Numbered from the stretch's first letter, positions 9,439 to 20,000 are shown. The stretch: DNA of 64,000 bases from Leptospiraceae bacterium (GCA_024233835.1 JACKPC010000001.1:496001-560000); one strand, 5' to 3'. Translations and numbers: made by a program. The notes: generated from the letters alone by a model not told the origin.

Positions 9439-12400
9439 CTTCAATTTTAAAATAAATACAGGAATCTGTTCCTGAGCTTGAGTTTACTTTATATTCACCA
9501 TCCAATTGCTGTACTAAAGATTCTATAAGTACTATACCCAGTGTACTTGTTTTTCTATCAACCTCTTTTTGGTTGTATCCGCTTCCATTGTCTTTAACCC
9601 TTAATTCAAATGTATTTTCAATATTTCTGAAAGAAACCAGAATGTTTCCTTCATCTTTATCCCGAAATGCATGTTGAAGAGAATTCGTAATTAGCTCATT
9701 GATAATAAGTCCGCAGGGTATCGCATATCTCATGTCAAGGACCATAGCTTCTGAAGAAATATGAATACTTACTTTATTACCGTTACAAGAACGTTTCAAA
9801 TTGTTTATAAGTTCCTCTATATATTCTTTAAATTGGATTTTAGCCCAGTTGCCGGATTTATATAGACTTTCATGAACCAGGGCGATGGATTTTATACGGT
9901 TAATGGATTCTTGAAAAGTTCTTTTTAATAAATTATCTTTGCAATACGAAGCCTGCAATTCAATCAAACCTGAAATAATGGCCATATTGTTTTTTACTCT
10001 ATGATGAATTTCTGAAAGTAATATTTCTCTTTCATGCAGAGCCGAACGAATTTTTTCTGCATCTTCTTTCTCTCGAGTAATATCTCTTTCTATGGCTATA
10101 TAATGGGTTAATTCACCCAATGTGTTATGGATAGGGGTAAAATCAATTTTTACCCAATAGATACTTCCATCCTTCTTATAATTTAACAGTTCTTCGGAAA
10201 AAGTTCTACCCAAAGATAAATTATCCCTGATATTCTTTATTGCATTCGGATCAGTTTCATGCCCCTGCAAAAATCTGGGATTTTCCCCTTTGACTTCTTC
10301 ATAGGAATAGCCTGTAAGTTTTTCAAATCCTCCATTTACCCATTGAATTTCTCTTTTTTTATTAGTAATAATAACTGCGTTACTTGTTTTGCTGGCCACC
10401 AGGGATAATTTGTTTATTTCATCTTTTACTGTAAGTTCTTCGCTGATGTCTTGTATTGTAAAAAATATCTTTATCGTTTTCTTATTTTCCTGTATTGGTT
10501 TTCCGGTAATCCGTACCCAGCGTTTATTCTTTTTAGCTGTAATGAATTTTAATTCGAGAGTAAAGGGTTCACCCGTGTCTATTGCTCGACTTAAGGCTCT
10601 CATTAGTTTGTGAAGAGATTCCGGTTCAAAAAAATTATAAAAATTGTATTTATTAAGTTCAAAAGAATCTTCTAATTCATGAATTTTATAAACTTCTTTT
10701 GTCCAGCTTATATGGTTGGTTATTAGATCAAGTTCCCAACCACCAACATTAACGGCCTCTTGAGTATCTAATAACAGGTTTTTATACTTCTTATTTTCAC
10801 TAATATCTGTGATATAAATAATTTTGAAAATCTCTCCATCATTTCTTCGATACTGATTTATTTTAATTGTTATTTCAAAAGGGGTTCCGTCTTTTTTTAT
10901 TGCTTTGGATTCTATAGATGTGAGATTTTGAGTATCAGGCTTATCTATACTCGCAAAGAAAGATAAAATACTGCTTATATTTTTTCCTAATATATCTTTT
11001 CGATTATAAGCAAATAATTTGCAAAAACCGGTATTAACATTAGTTAGAATATTTGAACTATTGATAATAGCAATACCGGTGTCTGTATTTTCATAAATAA
11101 GATTTAATAGTTCCCTCAGTTCTTCCAGTTCAAATTCATTCTTTTTAGAATTGGAAATATCAAGTAGACTATAAGAAATCATTTCAATTTTTTCAGCATC
11201 ATTCTTTATGGGACTGAGATTGTATTGATACCAGAAAATTTCATTTTCTTCATTTTGGAATGAAACGTAACCATTTAAGGTTTCACCTGCTTTTACCCTG
11301 TTGAAATTATTATAAAAGTCTTTAACATTTTCCGGAGGAATATAATTAATGATGAGATCTGCAGTATCGATAGAACGAGCACTTATTCTATAAAATAGTT
11401 GTTTGGCTGCCTGATTGTATATAAGTATTTTATAATCCAATCCAATCAGTAAAAAAGCTTGAAGTGTATTATTCAGAAGAGTCTGGAGTTTATTTTGAGT
11501 TGAAAGAAATTGGACTTCTTTTTGTTCCAGGGCATTATTCGCTGCTTTCAATTCCGAATAGGCAATTTGCATTTCTTCATTGGTAGATTGGAGTTCTTCG
11601 TTTGTAGTTTCTAATTCTTCATTAGCAGATTGAAGTTCTTCATTGGTAGATTGAAATTCTTCATTTAGGGATTGAAGTTCTTCATTACTTGATTCTAATT
11701 CTTCTATAAAAGACTGCATGTACTCTTTGGCAGCCGAGAGTTCATCTTCGAGTTCTTTTATCTTTGCATTGTCGGTATTTATTGTTTCTATTTTATTATG
11801 AAAAGTAAGCTCGTATTCTTCGAATGTTTCAAAGATCAGCATATATAATTCTTCTTTTTGAGTTATGTTAAATAAGGGTTTTATTATGATTCTCAGGAAG
11901 AATGTTAGATTATAGAAAGAAATTTTTAATATGGGAGTTTTTATTTTCTGTTTTGTTTTTATACATTTAGTTATGCCTGAACGTAATTCTATTTGAAAAT
12001 CATTATTAATTAATTTCAGTATATTACTGTTGAGGGAACCTTCCGATAGTCGCAGGTAGGGTCTGAGATCTCCCCGTATTTCAATTATATCCATATTGTC
12101 ATTTATGATAACAAAAGGGCTGTCATAGGAATTATATACAGAATCTCTAATGATATCCTGTAGGGAAGTTTCTCTATTTTCGGAAAATTTACTTTTGCTT
12201 TTTTCTTTAAAAGGTTTGTAATGAAAGAGTGGAAATTGGGTGGGTAAAGAGCGATTGGAAAGTCTTCGAGTATATATTTTATGCTTTTCGTTTATCGGGG
12301 TAAAAAGGTCATGGTAAGTGCCTATAGACTCCGATTTTCCTAAAAATAAAATTCCGCCCGTATTTAAGGAATATTGGAATATTGGAATAATTGCATTTTG

Positions 12401-13681
12401 TAAATTAGCATTAAAATAGATTAGTAAATTCCGACAGCTTAAGAGGTCTAATTTTAAAAATGGAGGGTTTGTAATAAGATCATGTTTGGAAAATAGGATT
12501 AGTTGTTTGAGAGATTTTATAACTTCATAATGAGATTCATCTAACCTGATAAAGTATTTACTAAGAAATTCTTTTGGAACATTTTCCAGACTATGTTCCC
12601 CGTAAATTCCTTTTCTGGCGAAGTTAATTGAAGTTTCATTTATGTCTGTAGCAAAAATTTGTATGGAATAGTCCGGGATCGATGAGTTTAATATTTCATT
12701 TAGTATAATTGCGATAGTATAGGCTTCCTCTCCCGAAGCACAGCCTGTGATCCAAATCCTGATAGAGTCTCCTTTTTTTTTGTTGTTTATGAGATCCCTC
12801 AGATGTATTCGTAAATCCTGAAAAGAGTCGATATCTCTAAAAAATTTGGTTACACCTATTAAAAGAATATCAAAAAGAGCATTGAGTTCCTCCGGATGCT
12901 CTTTTACATAATCTAAATATTGTTTTTGACTTGTAAAGTGTAAAGCATTGATTCTTTTTGTTAATCTGCGAGTGATAGAGTTATTTTTATAATTCGAGAA
13001 GTTTGCACCTGTTTGATTGGAGAGTAGTTCTAAAATTTGATTTAGTTCTATATCTTTATTGGATGCTTTTTTGGAAGTGGTAATGTAGAAATTCGGATTT
13101 TTCAGGATGTCTTTTATTTTATCTCCCATTTCCAGAGGTCTACAGATAATACTGATTTCACCCGTGTCAATAGCTGCAATGGGCATACCATTGTATTTTG
13201 CGGAAGAGGGATCCTGAACAATAGTAAAACCAGCATGAGAGCGAATTTCTTTAATCCCCCTCGCACCGTCAGAGCCGGTACCGGAAAGAATAATCCCGAT
13301 AGCCTTTTCCTGCATCTGTGTGGCCAGTGAGATGAAAAAGGAGTCTATAGAAGGCTTGGGACCGGAATTATTTATAGGCCGTGAAAGAATAATTTGCTTT
13401 CCGGAAATGGTAATATCATTATTGGGAGGTGTAATATAAACACTTCCTTCCTCGATTATCATTCCCGAGGAGGCTTCTATAACTTTTAGACCGGTAGTTT
13501 TGCTGAGCAGTTGTACTAACATGCTCTTATAACTCGGACTCAGGTGTTGTGCAATAATGATGGCAAAGCTTCCAATTGTATCAGAAAAGTTACTTAAAAA
13601 CTCCTGTAGTGATTCCAATCCACCTGCAGAAGCTCCGATTCCAATAATATATTCTGGAAATTTATACTCTTCTTTATGCAT
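9428..13681 (-). CDS. CheB-CheR-PAS hybrid sensor histidine kinase
   Basis: This 1417-residue protein joins chemotaxis-type modification domains to a sensor kinase. The N-terminus is a CheB methylesterase domain with the expected Ser (GIGASAGG), His (AQHLSPS) and Asp (GTGSDGARG). A CheR methyltransferase domain follows (ITGCASGEEAYT, DLLSCRNLLIYF). Around residues 645-725 is a coiled coil of repeated S/T-NEELQS units, the usual linker in this architecture. Several PAS domains cover roughly residues 735-1200. A HisKA_2-type dimerisation domain (EIHHRVKNN, about residue 1222) and a C-terminal HATPase complete it. One PAS domain has a LOV-like motif GENPRFLQG with Pro where photoactive LOV has Cys. 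It is coupled to the response regulator downstream. Confidence 0.9.
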   Translation of the reverse strand: MHKEEYKFPEYIIGIGASAGGLESLQEFLSNFSDTIGSFAIIIAQHLSPSYKSMLVQLLSKTTGLKVIEASSGMIIEEGSVYITPPNNDITISGKQIILSRPINNSGPKPSIDSFFISLATQMQEKAIGIILSGTGSDGARGIKEIRSHAGFTIVQDPSSAKYNGMPIAAIDTGEISIICRPLEMGDKIKDILKNPNFYITTSKKASNKDIELNQILELLSNQTGANFSNYKNNSITRRLTKRINALHFTSQKQYLDYVKEHPEELNALFDILLIGVTKFFRDIDSFQDLRIHLRDLINNKKKGDSIRIWITGCASGEEAYTIAIILNEILNSSIPDYSIQIFATDINETSINFARKGIYGEHSLENVPKEFLSKYFIRLDESHYEVIKSLKQLILFSKHDLITNPPFLKLDLLSCRNLLIYFNANLQNAIIPIFQYSLNTGGILFLGKSESIGTYHDLFTPINEKHKIYTRRLSNRSLPTQFPLFHYKPFKEKSKSKFSENRETSLQDIIRDSVYNSYDSPFVIINDNMDIIEIRGDLRPYLRLSEGSLNSNILKLINNDFQIELRSGITKCIKTKQKIKTPILKISFYNLTFFLRIIIKPLFNITQKEELYMLIFETFEEYELTFHNKIETINTDNAKIKELEDELSAAKEYMQSFIEELESSNEELQSLNEEFQSTNEELQSANEELETTNEELQSTNEEMQIAYSELKAANNALEQKEVQFLSTQNKLQTLLNNTLQAFLLIGLDYKILIYNQAAKQLFYRISARSIDTADLIINYIPPENVKDFYNNFNRVKAGETLNGYVSFQNEENEIFWYQYNLSPIKNDAEKIEMISYSLLDISNSKKNEFELEELRELLNLIYENTDTGIAIINSSNILTNVNTGFCKLFAYNRKDILGKNISSILSFFASIDKPDTQNLTSIESKAIKKDGTPFEITIKINQYRRNDGEIFKIIYITDISENKKYKNLLLDTQEAVNVGGWELDLITNHISWTKEVYKIHELEDSFELNKYNFYNFFEPESLHKLMRALSRAIDTGEPFTLELKFITAKKNKRWVRITGKPIQENKKTIKIFFTIQDISEELTVKDEINKLSLVASKTSNAVIITNKKREIQWVNGGFEKLTGYSYEEVKGENPRFLQGHETDPNAIKNIRDNLSLGRTFSEELLNYKKDGSIYWVKIDFTPIHNTLGELTHYIAIERDITREKEDAEKIRSALHEREILLSEIHHRVKNNMAIISGLIELQASYCKDNLLKRTFQESINRIKSIALVHESLYKSGNWAKIQFKEYIEELINNLKRSCNGNKVSIHISSEAMVLDMRYAIPCGLIINELITNSLQHAFRDKDEGNILVSFRNIENTFELRVKDNGSGYNQKEVDRKTSTLGIVLIESLVQQLDGEYKVNSSSGTDSCIYFKIEDEL

Positions 13682-13756
13682 CTATAACCAATTTTAAACA
13701 ATAAATTATTAAGAATAGCCTTTCAATAGATTTTCTTAAAAAAAACTGGATGACAA

Positions 13757-13793
13757 TTTTTTTTTAAAAAAAAAATTTACCTGTGTATCTAAT
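13757..13793 (+). promoter_or_regulatory. possible lipL21 promoter with a T9A10 tract
   Basis: A run of nine T then ten A (13757-13775) lies about 75 bases upstream of the lipL21 homologue and is followed by TGTATCTAAT (13784-13793), whose last six bases match TATAAT at five positions. The tract could act as an UP-like element. No good -35 hexamer is present. The same 10-mer occurs at 15671-15680 just before the DUF4384 gene. Confidence 0.35.
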
Positions 13794-13847
13794 CCTTTAG
13801 AATTCGGATAAATCCGTTTTTTAAAGGATATAAAGGAGTACACAAAC

Positions 13848-14375
13848 ATGTTGAACAAAACAGTATTGGGATTATTAACACTTTCCTTTCTCTTTCTTAT
13901 GAATTGTGGTGGTGGAAATAAGGTTTATGAACTAAAAAATGGACGTCAGTTTGAAGGTTGGGCCGGTCCACCGGAAGATCCAACCGGTTCACCTCAGGAA
14001 TTTTTCTATATGAAATATACCGGTCGTGCGAGCGAAAAAGCTCTGAAAAAGAAAAGTGGAGCGATGATGGAAACTACCTGTCGTGATGCTGCTGAGCTAA
14101 ACGCAAAAGGCGACATTATTCAGAAGCTGGCTCATGAAACTGTAACCGGTGCATCAGGAGTTTCTGACGGCGAGTCTACCGGAAAGGTAGTAGTTCGGGA
14201 ATTTGCTGCCCAGGTTACTGGTATGAATACCATGCAATGTGAACCTCTGGCAAAAGCAGAAGCTGACATTCCGAATAGTGAATGGAAAGAATGCCGTTGT
14301 GTAATGTATGTTCGTATCGAAGGTGGACGGGACTCAGTTTTAGCAAAAGCTAAAGCAAAAATGTCTGAAAATTAA
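13848..14375 (+). CDS. lipL21: LipL21-like outer-membrane lipoprotein
   Basis: The 175-residue product begins with a spirochaetal lipoprotein signal ending in LFLMNC (Cys20). The mature part matches what I remember of Leptospira LipL21, an abundant surface lipoprotein. The shared blocks are the E-G-W-[AG]-G-P-P-E segment, the K-K-S-x-A-M-M-x-T-T-C-R-like segment, TGASGVSDGE, and WKECRCVMYVRIEGG near the end. LipL21 also sits close to dnaA and gyrA in Leptospira, which supports the call. AAGGAG precedes the ATG. Its function in the outer membrane is not established beyond abundance and surface exposure in Leptospira; peptidoglycan binding has been proposed. Confidence 0.8.
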   Translation: MLNKTVLGLLTLSFLFLMNCGGGNKVYELKNGRQFEGWAGPPEDPTGSPQEFFYMKYTGRASEKALKKKSGAMMETTCRDAAELNAKGDIIQKLAHETVTGASGVSDGESTGKVVVREFAAQVTGMNTMQCEPLAKAEADIPNSEWKECRCVMYVRIEGGRDSVLAKAKAKMSEN

Positions 14376-14386
14376 TTCTTCCTATT

Positions 14387-14424
14387 TTCTTTAGAGCCGG
14401 GAGTAGAACCCGGTTTCTAAAGAA
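14387..14424. terminator. hairpin between lipL21 and its paralogue
   Basis: A two-part stem, TTCTTTAGA with TCTAAAGAA (9 bp) and CCGGG with CCCGG (5 bp), closes on a 7-base loop, with a small asymmetric bulge between the two parts. No T run follows on the plus strand; there is a pyrimidine-rich run before it. It may end or attenuate the strong lipL21 transcript. Confidence 0.5.
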
Positions 14425-14442
14425 GCCTTACTATCCTAATTT

Positions 14443-14976
14443 ATGAATTATTTATATACAATCGTTTCGATTTCTTTTTCGTTTTTATACATAGTTTTTT
14501 TCATTATAAACCTTCACAATTGTAGTTCTGAAAAGTTTCAAATAAAAGATTTTGAAAGTAAGGCTATTTTAGGTTTTGCCGGACCTCCCTTTGAAGAAGA
14601 GAAAGAGCCTTTAGAATATTTTTATGTGAAGGTTCAAGGAAAGGCGAATCGACAGGCTTTAGAACTAAAAAGTGGAGGGATGATGCATAATACCTGTACA
14701 GGTTCTGTATTAGAAAATGCTAAGGAAATTTTATTAAATGAATTAACTTTATTTGCAAGGAAGAATAATTTAGATCTAAAAAAGGATGAATTTCCTGAAC
14801 TAAAGAAGAAAATAGAAACGGTTTATGATATTCAGCTAACAGAAATTCACTTTAAAGAGTGTAAGCCTACCGGAAAGCCCAGTCCGGGAATTTTATACAG
14901 CGAGTTTAAAACCTGTGAGTGCCTGGTTTTTATTCGTTTACAGGGCGGGAAGAAGAGCTTTCTATTAAGTTTATAG
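14443..14976 (+). CDS. divergent LipL21 paralogue
   Basis: This 177-residue protein has the same block order as its upstream neighbour: GFAGPP, EYFYVKVQGKANRQALELKSGGMMHNTC, ECKPTGKPSPG and a C-terminal EFKTCECLVFIRLQGGKKS. It therefore arose by tandem duplication of the LipL21 gene. The N-terminus has a long hydrophobic segment ending in INLHNC, a plausible but unusual lipobox. The region around the VSDGE block of LipL21 is replaced by a lysine-rich stretch. It starts 67 bases after lipL21, beyond a strong hairpin, and lacks a clear ribosome site, so it may be expressed far less. Confidence 0.7.
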   Translation: MNYLYTIVSISFSFLYIVFFIINLHNCSSEKFQIKDFESKAILGFAGPPFEEEKEPLEYFYVKVQGKANRQALELKSGGMMHNTCTGSVLENAKEILLNELTLFARKNNLDLKKDEFPELKKKIETVYDIQLTEIHFKECKPTGKPSPGILYSEFKTCECLVFIRLQGGKKSFLLSL

Positions 14977-15010
14977 AAGACATTTAATAAGCTTAATATA
15001 TCCGATAAAA

Positions 15011-15622
15011 TTATGATTCCGGAAGAAATGAGGCTATAATTCCCCTAATTTCTTCAATACCTAAATTGTTTTTAATGGAACTTCTGATGATTTTAAGTCC
15101 CCGAAAGTCGAGGTTGTGAATCTTGCATTCTTTTCTTAGCTTATCTCTTTCTGACGCATTTAGCTTGTCTACCTTGGTTCGAACCAGTACTGGTTTTATG
15201 CCTCTATCAAAGCAAGTCTCGATTACATCTTTTTCTTCTTCAGGTAAAGTTCTGGCTGAATCGCAAAGTACAAATAAAACTTTCAAGGCTTTACATTTAT
15301 TCAAATAATAATTCGTTACATCCATCATATCATCCCGCTCTTTATGCGAAGCTTTTGCATATCCAAAACCGGGTAGATCTACAAGAAAAAGTTTTTCATT
15401 TAAAAGAAAGAAATTAAGGGTTCTTGTTTTACCGGGCGTCGAAGAAACCTTAACCAGATTTTTTCGATTTACGATAGCATTGATTAAACTCGATTTACCT
15501 GCATTTGACCTGCCGCAAAAAGCCAGTTGTACTCTTTCCCTGTCGTCAGGAAAAGCATTTCCCTTGCCGTAAGATGCCTGAAATACAATATCCTGAATTT
15601 CCAATTTACTTTTCGTTTCCAT
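15011..15622 (-). CDS. engB: ribosome-biogenesis GTPase EngB/YsxC
   Basis: EngB is an essential GTPase that acts in assembly of the large ribosomal subunit. The G1 motif GRSNAGKSS, the G3 motif DLPGFGYA and the G4 motif TKVD are all present, and the 203-residue length is typical. The gene runs convergent to the LipL21 paralogue and is transcribed away from the DUF4384 gene. Nothing in it appears unusual. Confidence 0.95.
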   Translation of the reverse strand: METKSKLEIQDIVFQASYGKGNAFPDDRERVQLAFCGRSNAGKSSLINAIVNRKNLVKVSSTPGKTRTLNFFLLNEKLFLVDLPGFGYAKASHKERDDMMDVTNYYLNKCKALKVLFVLCDSARTLPEEEKDVIETCFDRGIKPVLVRTKVDKLNASERDKLRKECKIHNLDFRGLKIIRSSIKNNLGIEEIRGIIASFLPES

Positions 15623-15698
15623 TTTTTACCTGCTTGAATGTATTTGACAAAGTATAAAAGTTCGGTTCAATGTATCTAATTTTTTCCGGGAAGACAAC

Positions 15699-16217
15699 AT
15701 GAAACCACTTAAAAATAGTCTTTATCTAGTAATTTTCTTATTTCTCTTTTTGGCAATCAGTATTCCGGCAGATGAGCCTTTAGTACTTTTAAAAACCGGT
15801 CGGGAAAACTATTATTTCAAAGATCCTATCAAATTTAATGTCTTTTTGCATGAAAAATCTTACCTGTATATTGTAAACCTGAGAAGTAATGGTGAAATGC
15901 ACTTACTTTACCCCAATGAATTTGAAGAAAATAATCTTCTCGAAAAAGGAAACTATAGTATCCCTTCAGAAAAAGATGATTATTTTTTTTATGCCGGTGA
16001 GCCGGAAGGGAAAGAGATTCTTTTTGCTCTTGTTTCCAGAACACCCGTGCAAAAACTGCAAAAAAAACTTCATTATAAAAATCCTATTGTAAAACAAAAA
16101 GCAGGTTCGAATTTAAGCACTACCCTTTTAAATTGGTTAACTTCCGAGCTTCCGTACGGAGACTGGGATCTCTCCGAAGTTCATATCCGGGTTTATAAAA
16201 ATAGGGTTAAAGAGTAA
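15699..16217 (+). CDS. exported DUF4384-like protein
   Basis: A signal peptide (residues 1 to about 24, SIPADE cleavage region) is followed by a domain resembling DUF4384: the run YYFKDPIKFNVFLHEKSYLY and LLYPNEFEENN are typical of it. The family is often found on exported proteins or after kinase domains, and its function is unknown. The 172-residue protein is followed with no gap by a D,D-carboxypeptidase-like gene, so the two form an operon and may act together in the periplasm. A 10-mer TGTATCTAAT lies 18 bases upstream of the start. Confidence 0.7.
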   Translation: MKPLKNSLYLVIFLFLFLAISIPADEPLVLLKTGRENYYFKDPIKFNVFLHEKSYLYIVNLRSNGEMHLLYPNEFEENNLLEKGNYSIPSEKDDYFFYAGEPEGKEILFALVSRTPVQKLQKKLHYKNPIVKQKAGSNLSTTLLNWLTSELPYGDWDLSEVHIRVYKNRVKE

Positions 16218-16994
16218 TTGAAATATCGCTTCTTTGTATTTATATTTCTTTTTCCAGACCTAAGTCTGTTGTCGAGTCCTGTATCGTTTTTAGTTCAGGA
16301 AAAAGAAAAGCTTATAGTAAAGAAAAATTCAGAAAAAGTTTTCCCAATTGCGAGTATTACAAAACTTTTTACCGCGTTTACAGCTCTTTCGCTTTATTCC
16401 TCTTCTAAAGTCTTTAAAGTTCCCTCTTCCTGTGTAATTAAGAACTCTTATGAATCCAGGGCCGGTTTAAGAAAAAACGAAAAATTTAGCCTTATGGCTC
16501 TTATAGAAGGACTTTTAATTTCTTCCGGAAATGATGCAGCCTGTGTTCTGGCCAAATCCTATAAAACCGGAGAAAAAGGATTCATGGAGGAAGTGAACCG
16601 CTTCGTTCAAGAAAAGGGTTTAAAAAAAACCAGACTTTTGGAACCCGTAGGACTCTCCTCTCATTCAGTAAGTTCTGCTGAAGAATTACAAAAGATTCTT
16701 CATGAACTGGAAGCTTATCCTTCCCTCCTTACCATTTTAAAAAAGAAACAAAGCCTGATTCAATCAAAGAAAGGCAGAAAAATTAAATTAGTGAGTCGGC
16801 AGAAGCTTTTTTCTTACAGAGGTTATGCGATATTCGGTAAAACAGGAACTACCCGTAAAGCGGGAGAATGCTTTGTTGGTTTTGCAAAAAGGAATGATAA
16901 GTTTTATTATCTTATATTCTTGGGTTCAAAAAATGTGTATAAAGATATTCGTAAGATTCTTTTAAAAATATCAGGAGAATCTTCAGACTCATGA
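16218..16994 (+). CDS. D-alanyl-D-alanine carboxypeptidase-like (S11) protein
   Basis: The protein carries the penicillin-binding S11 signature set: S46-x-x-K49 (SITK), S103-G104-N105 and K208-T209-G210. Enzymes of this family trim the terminal D-Ala from peptidoglycan stem peptides in the periplasm. A signal peptide covers the first 20 residues. At 258 residues it is shorter than DacA/PBP5 because the C-terminal beta domain and membrane anchor are missing. The start is TTG at 16218, directly after the stop of the DUF4384 gene, and no ATG fits. Confidence 0.85.
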   Translation: MKYRFFVFIFLFPDLSLLSSPVSFLVQEKEKLIVKKNSEKVFPIASITKLFTAFTALSLYSSSKVFKVPSSCVIKNSYESRAGLRKNEKFSLMALIEGLLISSGNDAACVLAKSYKTGEKGFMEEVNRFVQEKGLKKTRLLEPVGLSSHSVSSAEELQKILHELEAYPSLLTILKKKQSLIQSKKGRKIKLVSRQKLFSYRGYAIFGKTGTTRKAGECFVGFAKRNDKFYYLIFLGSKNVYKDIRKILLKISGESSDS

Positions 16995-17000
16995 AGTTGT

Positions 17001-17068
17001 CCAATCGGACCTGGTGGATGTACTTCCCTACTCAGGGTCCGATGGTGTATCCATTAGCGACTTTTTTA
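17001..17068 (+). terminator. weak hairpin terminator candidate
   Basis: ATCGGACC (17004-17011) and GGTCCGAT (17036-17043) form a perfect 8-bp stem around a 24-base loop, with partial pairing beyond it. A T run at about 17062-17068 follows 20 bases later. It sits between the carboxypeptidase gene and the convergent TPR gene. The long loop and distant T run make it a weak candidate. Confidence 0.3.
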
Positions 17069-17090
17069 GACAGCCCCTTAGAAAAACAGA

Positions 17091-20000
17091 TTATTTTTTT
17101 CGAATGTTTTGAATTTCGACAACACTTTCCAGGGTAGGCGGCAACCAATCATCCAGTAAGGGTAAGCCATCTCCTCCTATTTTCTTCCGGAACAACATTT
17201 CTTTATTCGCCATAGCAATTTCAGAAGCAGTAGAAATCATCCTGGATGTTTCGATAGCTTTCCAGTAATGCTGCATAGCGAGATTGAATTTTCCCTGCCT
17301 TTCATATATAGCACCGATATTATTATAGATAGCGGATAAGGTTTGAAAAACTTCCTGATGACGATTATCCTGCGGAACAGGAGTTGCAATATCTCCCATC
17401 TTCTCTTCGAAATCTTCCTTTAGTTTAAGATAATTTCCGAGAGCCGCTTTTAACTGACCGGTGTAGTAATAGGCATTTGCCTTACCCATAATCACATTTA
17501 CATTCGTATAGACATCATCTTCCAGACGGGACCAGTCTTTTAAGGCTTCCGAAAAGCCTTCGTTTGTCATAGAATTCATATACTCTATCCAGCCTTTATA
17601 ATAATGAAGTTCTCTTAAAAGAGCAGGATTTTTGAGTTTGAGTTCCTCGGCTTTAGCGAAATAGGCTATTGCATTTTTCATTTCTTTTCTACGATCCCTA
17701 TCTTTATTGGGAAGTTCTCCGAGAGAGCGTGTAGGGTATACCTTGCGTCCGGGAAATGCCGTTAGATCATCTTTCTCGGTTATGCTGGAAGAACCCATGT
17801 AGATCATCTTTCCAATATCAAAGAAAATTCGACCTGGCTCTCCGTTGATTAGAGTCTCATCCTCATCCCTTCCACCGTAGTAATGATGATAACGCTTATA
17901 TCTTTCCGCAGCATTCTTTAAGAGATTCATGCTCTCTTCAGTATTGCCTATCCTCATATAATGCTCTGCCATTTCTAAAACAGCAAGATAATGAGCCGGA
18001 TCATAACTGGCCGCGTATTCAAACTGTTTTAAGGCCCGGATAGATTCTCCGCGTTTCAGATAAAAACGTCCGCGTTGATAATAACTTTCTGCATGGTTTC
18101 TACCATTGATTTTAATCCCATCCCTATTCTCAGTTCTCGTGAAAGCTACATTTAATAAATGATTTGTCACGTCATCAATGTCCATGCCGGTCACCTGATC
18201 TTCCGGATTCAGGCTATATTTGATTCGTATGTTACTGGGATTTAGATCTATATAGAATCCTGCAAGTTTTGAAAGTATAAACAGAGAAAGTTCATCCTCT
18301 ACATTTAATACATTCATAACCTGACGATGATGGTTCATGACAAAACGCGGGTTGTGGTCATTTTTCCACATCTCAATATAATTACTTAATAGACCTTCGT
18401 GTCCTACCGGGTTATTCGGAAACTTTTCGTATATCTTATCATAATAAGAAAGAGAGGCTCCGTAGTCTTTCTGATTGTAATAAATCTTTCCGAGACCGGC
18501 AGTTGCTTCGATATTATCCGGGTCACCACCGAATGTAAAGACATTCTGATAGTAGTCAACAGCTAACACATCATTTTTGTATTTTACTCCATCTTTACTG
18601 AAGAGTCTTGCCGGGTTGGAATGAAATCGAGCCAGGTTAATAAATGTATCGTTGTGATACATTTTCTTTTCCAGGGCAGCTACAAGATAAGCACCTGCTT
18701 TTAAAACCCTTCGCTCTATTGTGCTTCTATCGACCAGAACCCTCATCGGATCCTTGTCATTTTCAGGTTTTTTACCGGCAATCGGAAGCCTGTCGTCATC
18801 CCAGCTATAATAGCCGGAAAAACTGAGCAATGGGATTTTTTCTCTTTTATTCCAGGCCATTTCCGGGTTATTGGAACCCAGATCCGGTTCGATTTTCCCG
18901 AAAAGCTTTTCAAAGGCCCGGTCATATTCTCCGATTTTCATGTAGGCAATCCCGAATTTATTTAAATATTCAAGATTGTTGGGAATAATCTCTTCCCCTT
19001 TGGCAAAATACCTCTCGGCTTCTAAAAGATGCTCTTTTCTGAGTTTTGTATTTCTCGGCTCTCTCCAGGCCTTTTGAATTTCTTCCAGACCCATTTCGTA
19101 TTTACTGGATGCCTGGTAGGGTTTAATCACATATTTATAGGATGAAAATAAACCAAAGATCAAAAGAAAACCGGCAGCAACACCCAGAACGGTTTTTTTA
19201 ATGAGTTGCCTTCTGCGAAATTCTCCTTCCTTGGTATAAATTTCATCCTTAGCAATAACCTGGACTCCATCTTCAGAATACAGGCCGGAGCTATCATACA
19301 ACTCAACTTTCCTACCAAGAACCGTGGATAGGAATTCAGCTACTTCTGCAGGTTTTTGCCTCGCTTTAATAAGTTCGAGTAAGGCTCTCTGATCATTATT
19401 AGAAACCCGATCATTGGTAATCGTATCAATAATGGTACGCTTCAGTCTGGGTGGATAACTGATGATTTCTTGTTGAATAATAGCCAGTTCTTCATCAGAA
19501 AGCTCGTCTTCTTCTACCGGCTCCCCTTCTGCCAGACTGGATAAATCATCTTCAAGACTGGCTCCTGCCAGAGTATCCGTTGTATCTATATCTGAGTCAG
19601 TATTTGCATCAAAATCACCCAGATCGGCTCCGAAGTCATCGAAAGCATCTGTATCTGAAACAGGGCTTATACTATCTTTTCCCGGTGAATCAAAACTATC
19701 AAAAAGATTCTCATTGTCGGCAAATGGGTCTTCAGTTGTATCTACTTCAGAAGAATCAGAAATGGGAAGGTCTTCCAAACTGGCAAATGGGTCTTCGTCG
19801 TCGACAACAGGAGGAGTGGAATCCTCGTCACCGAGACCCATATCAGCAAAAGGATCGTCTTCAGTAGAAGAACTACTATCCTCTCCCATGTCCATGCTGG
19901 CAAATGGGTCTTCATCGTCGACAACAGGAGGAGTGGAATCCTCGTCACCGAGACCCATATCAGCAAAAGGATCGTCTTCAGTAGGAGAACTACTATCCTC

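Noticed and set aside
10260..10300. Photoactive LOV domain in the CheB-CheR kinase
   Set aside because: The motif has Pro in place of the adduct-forming Cys.
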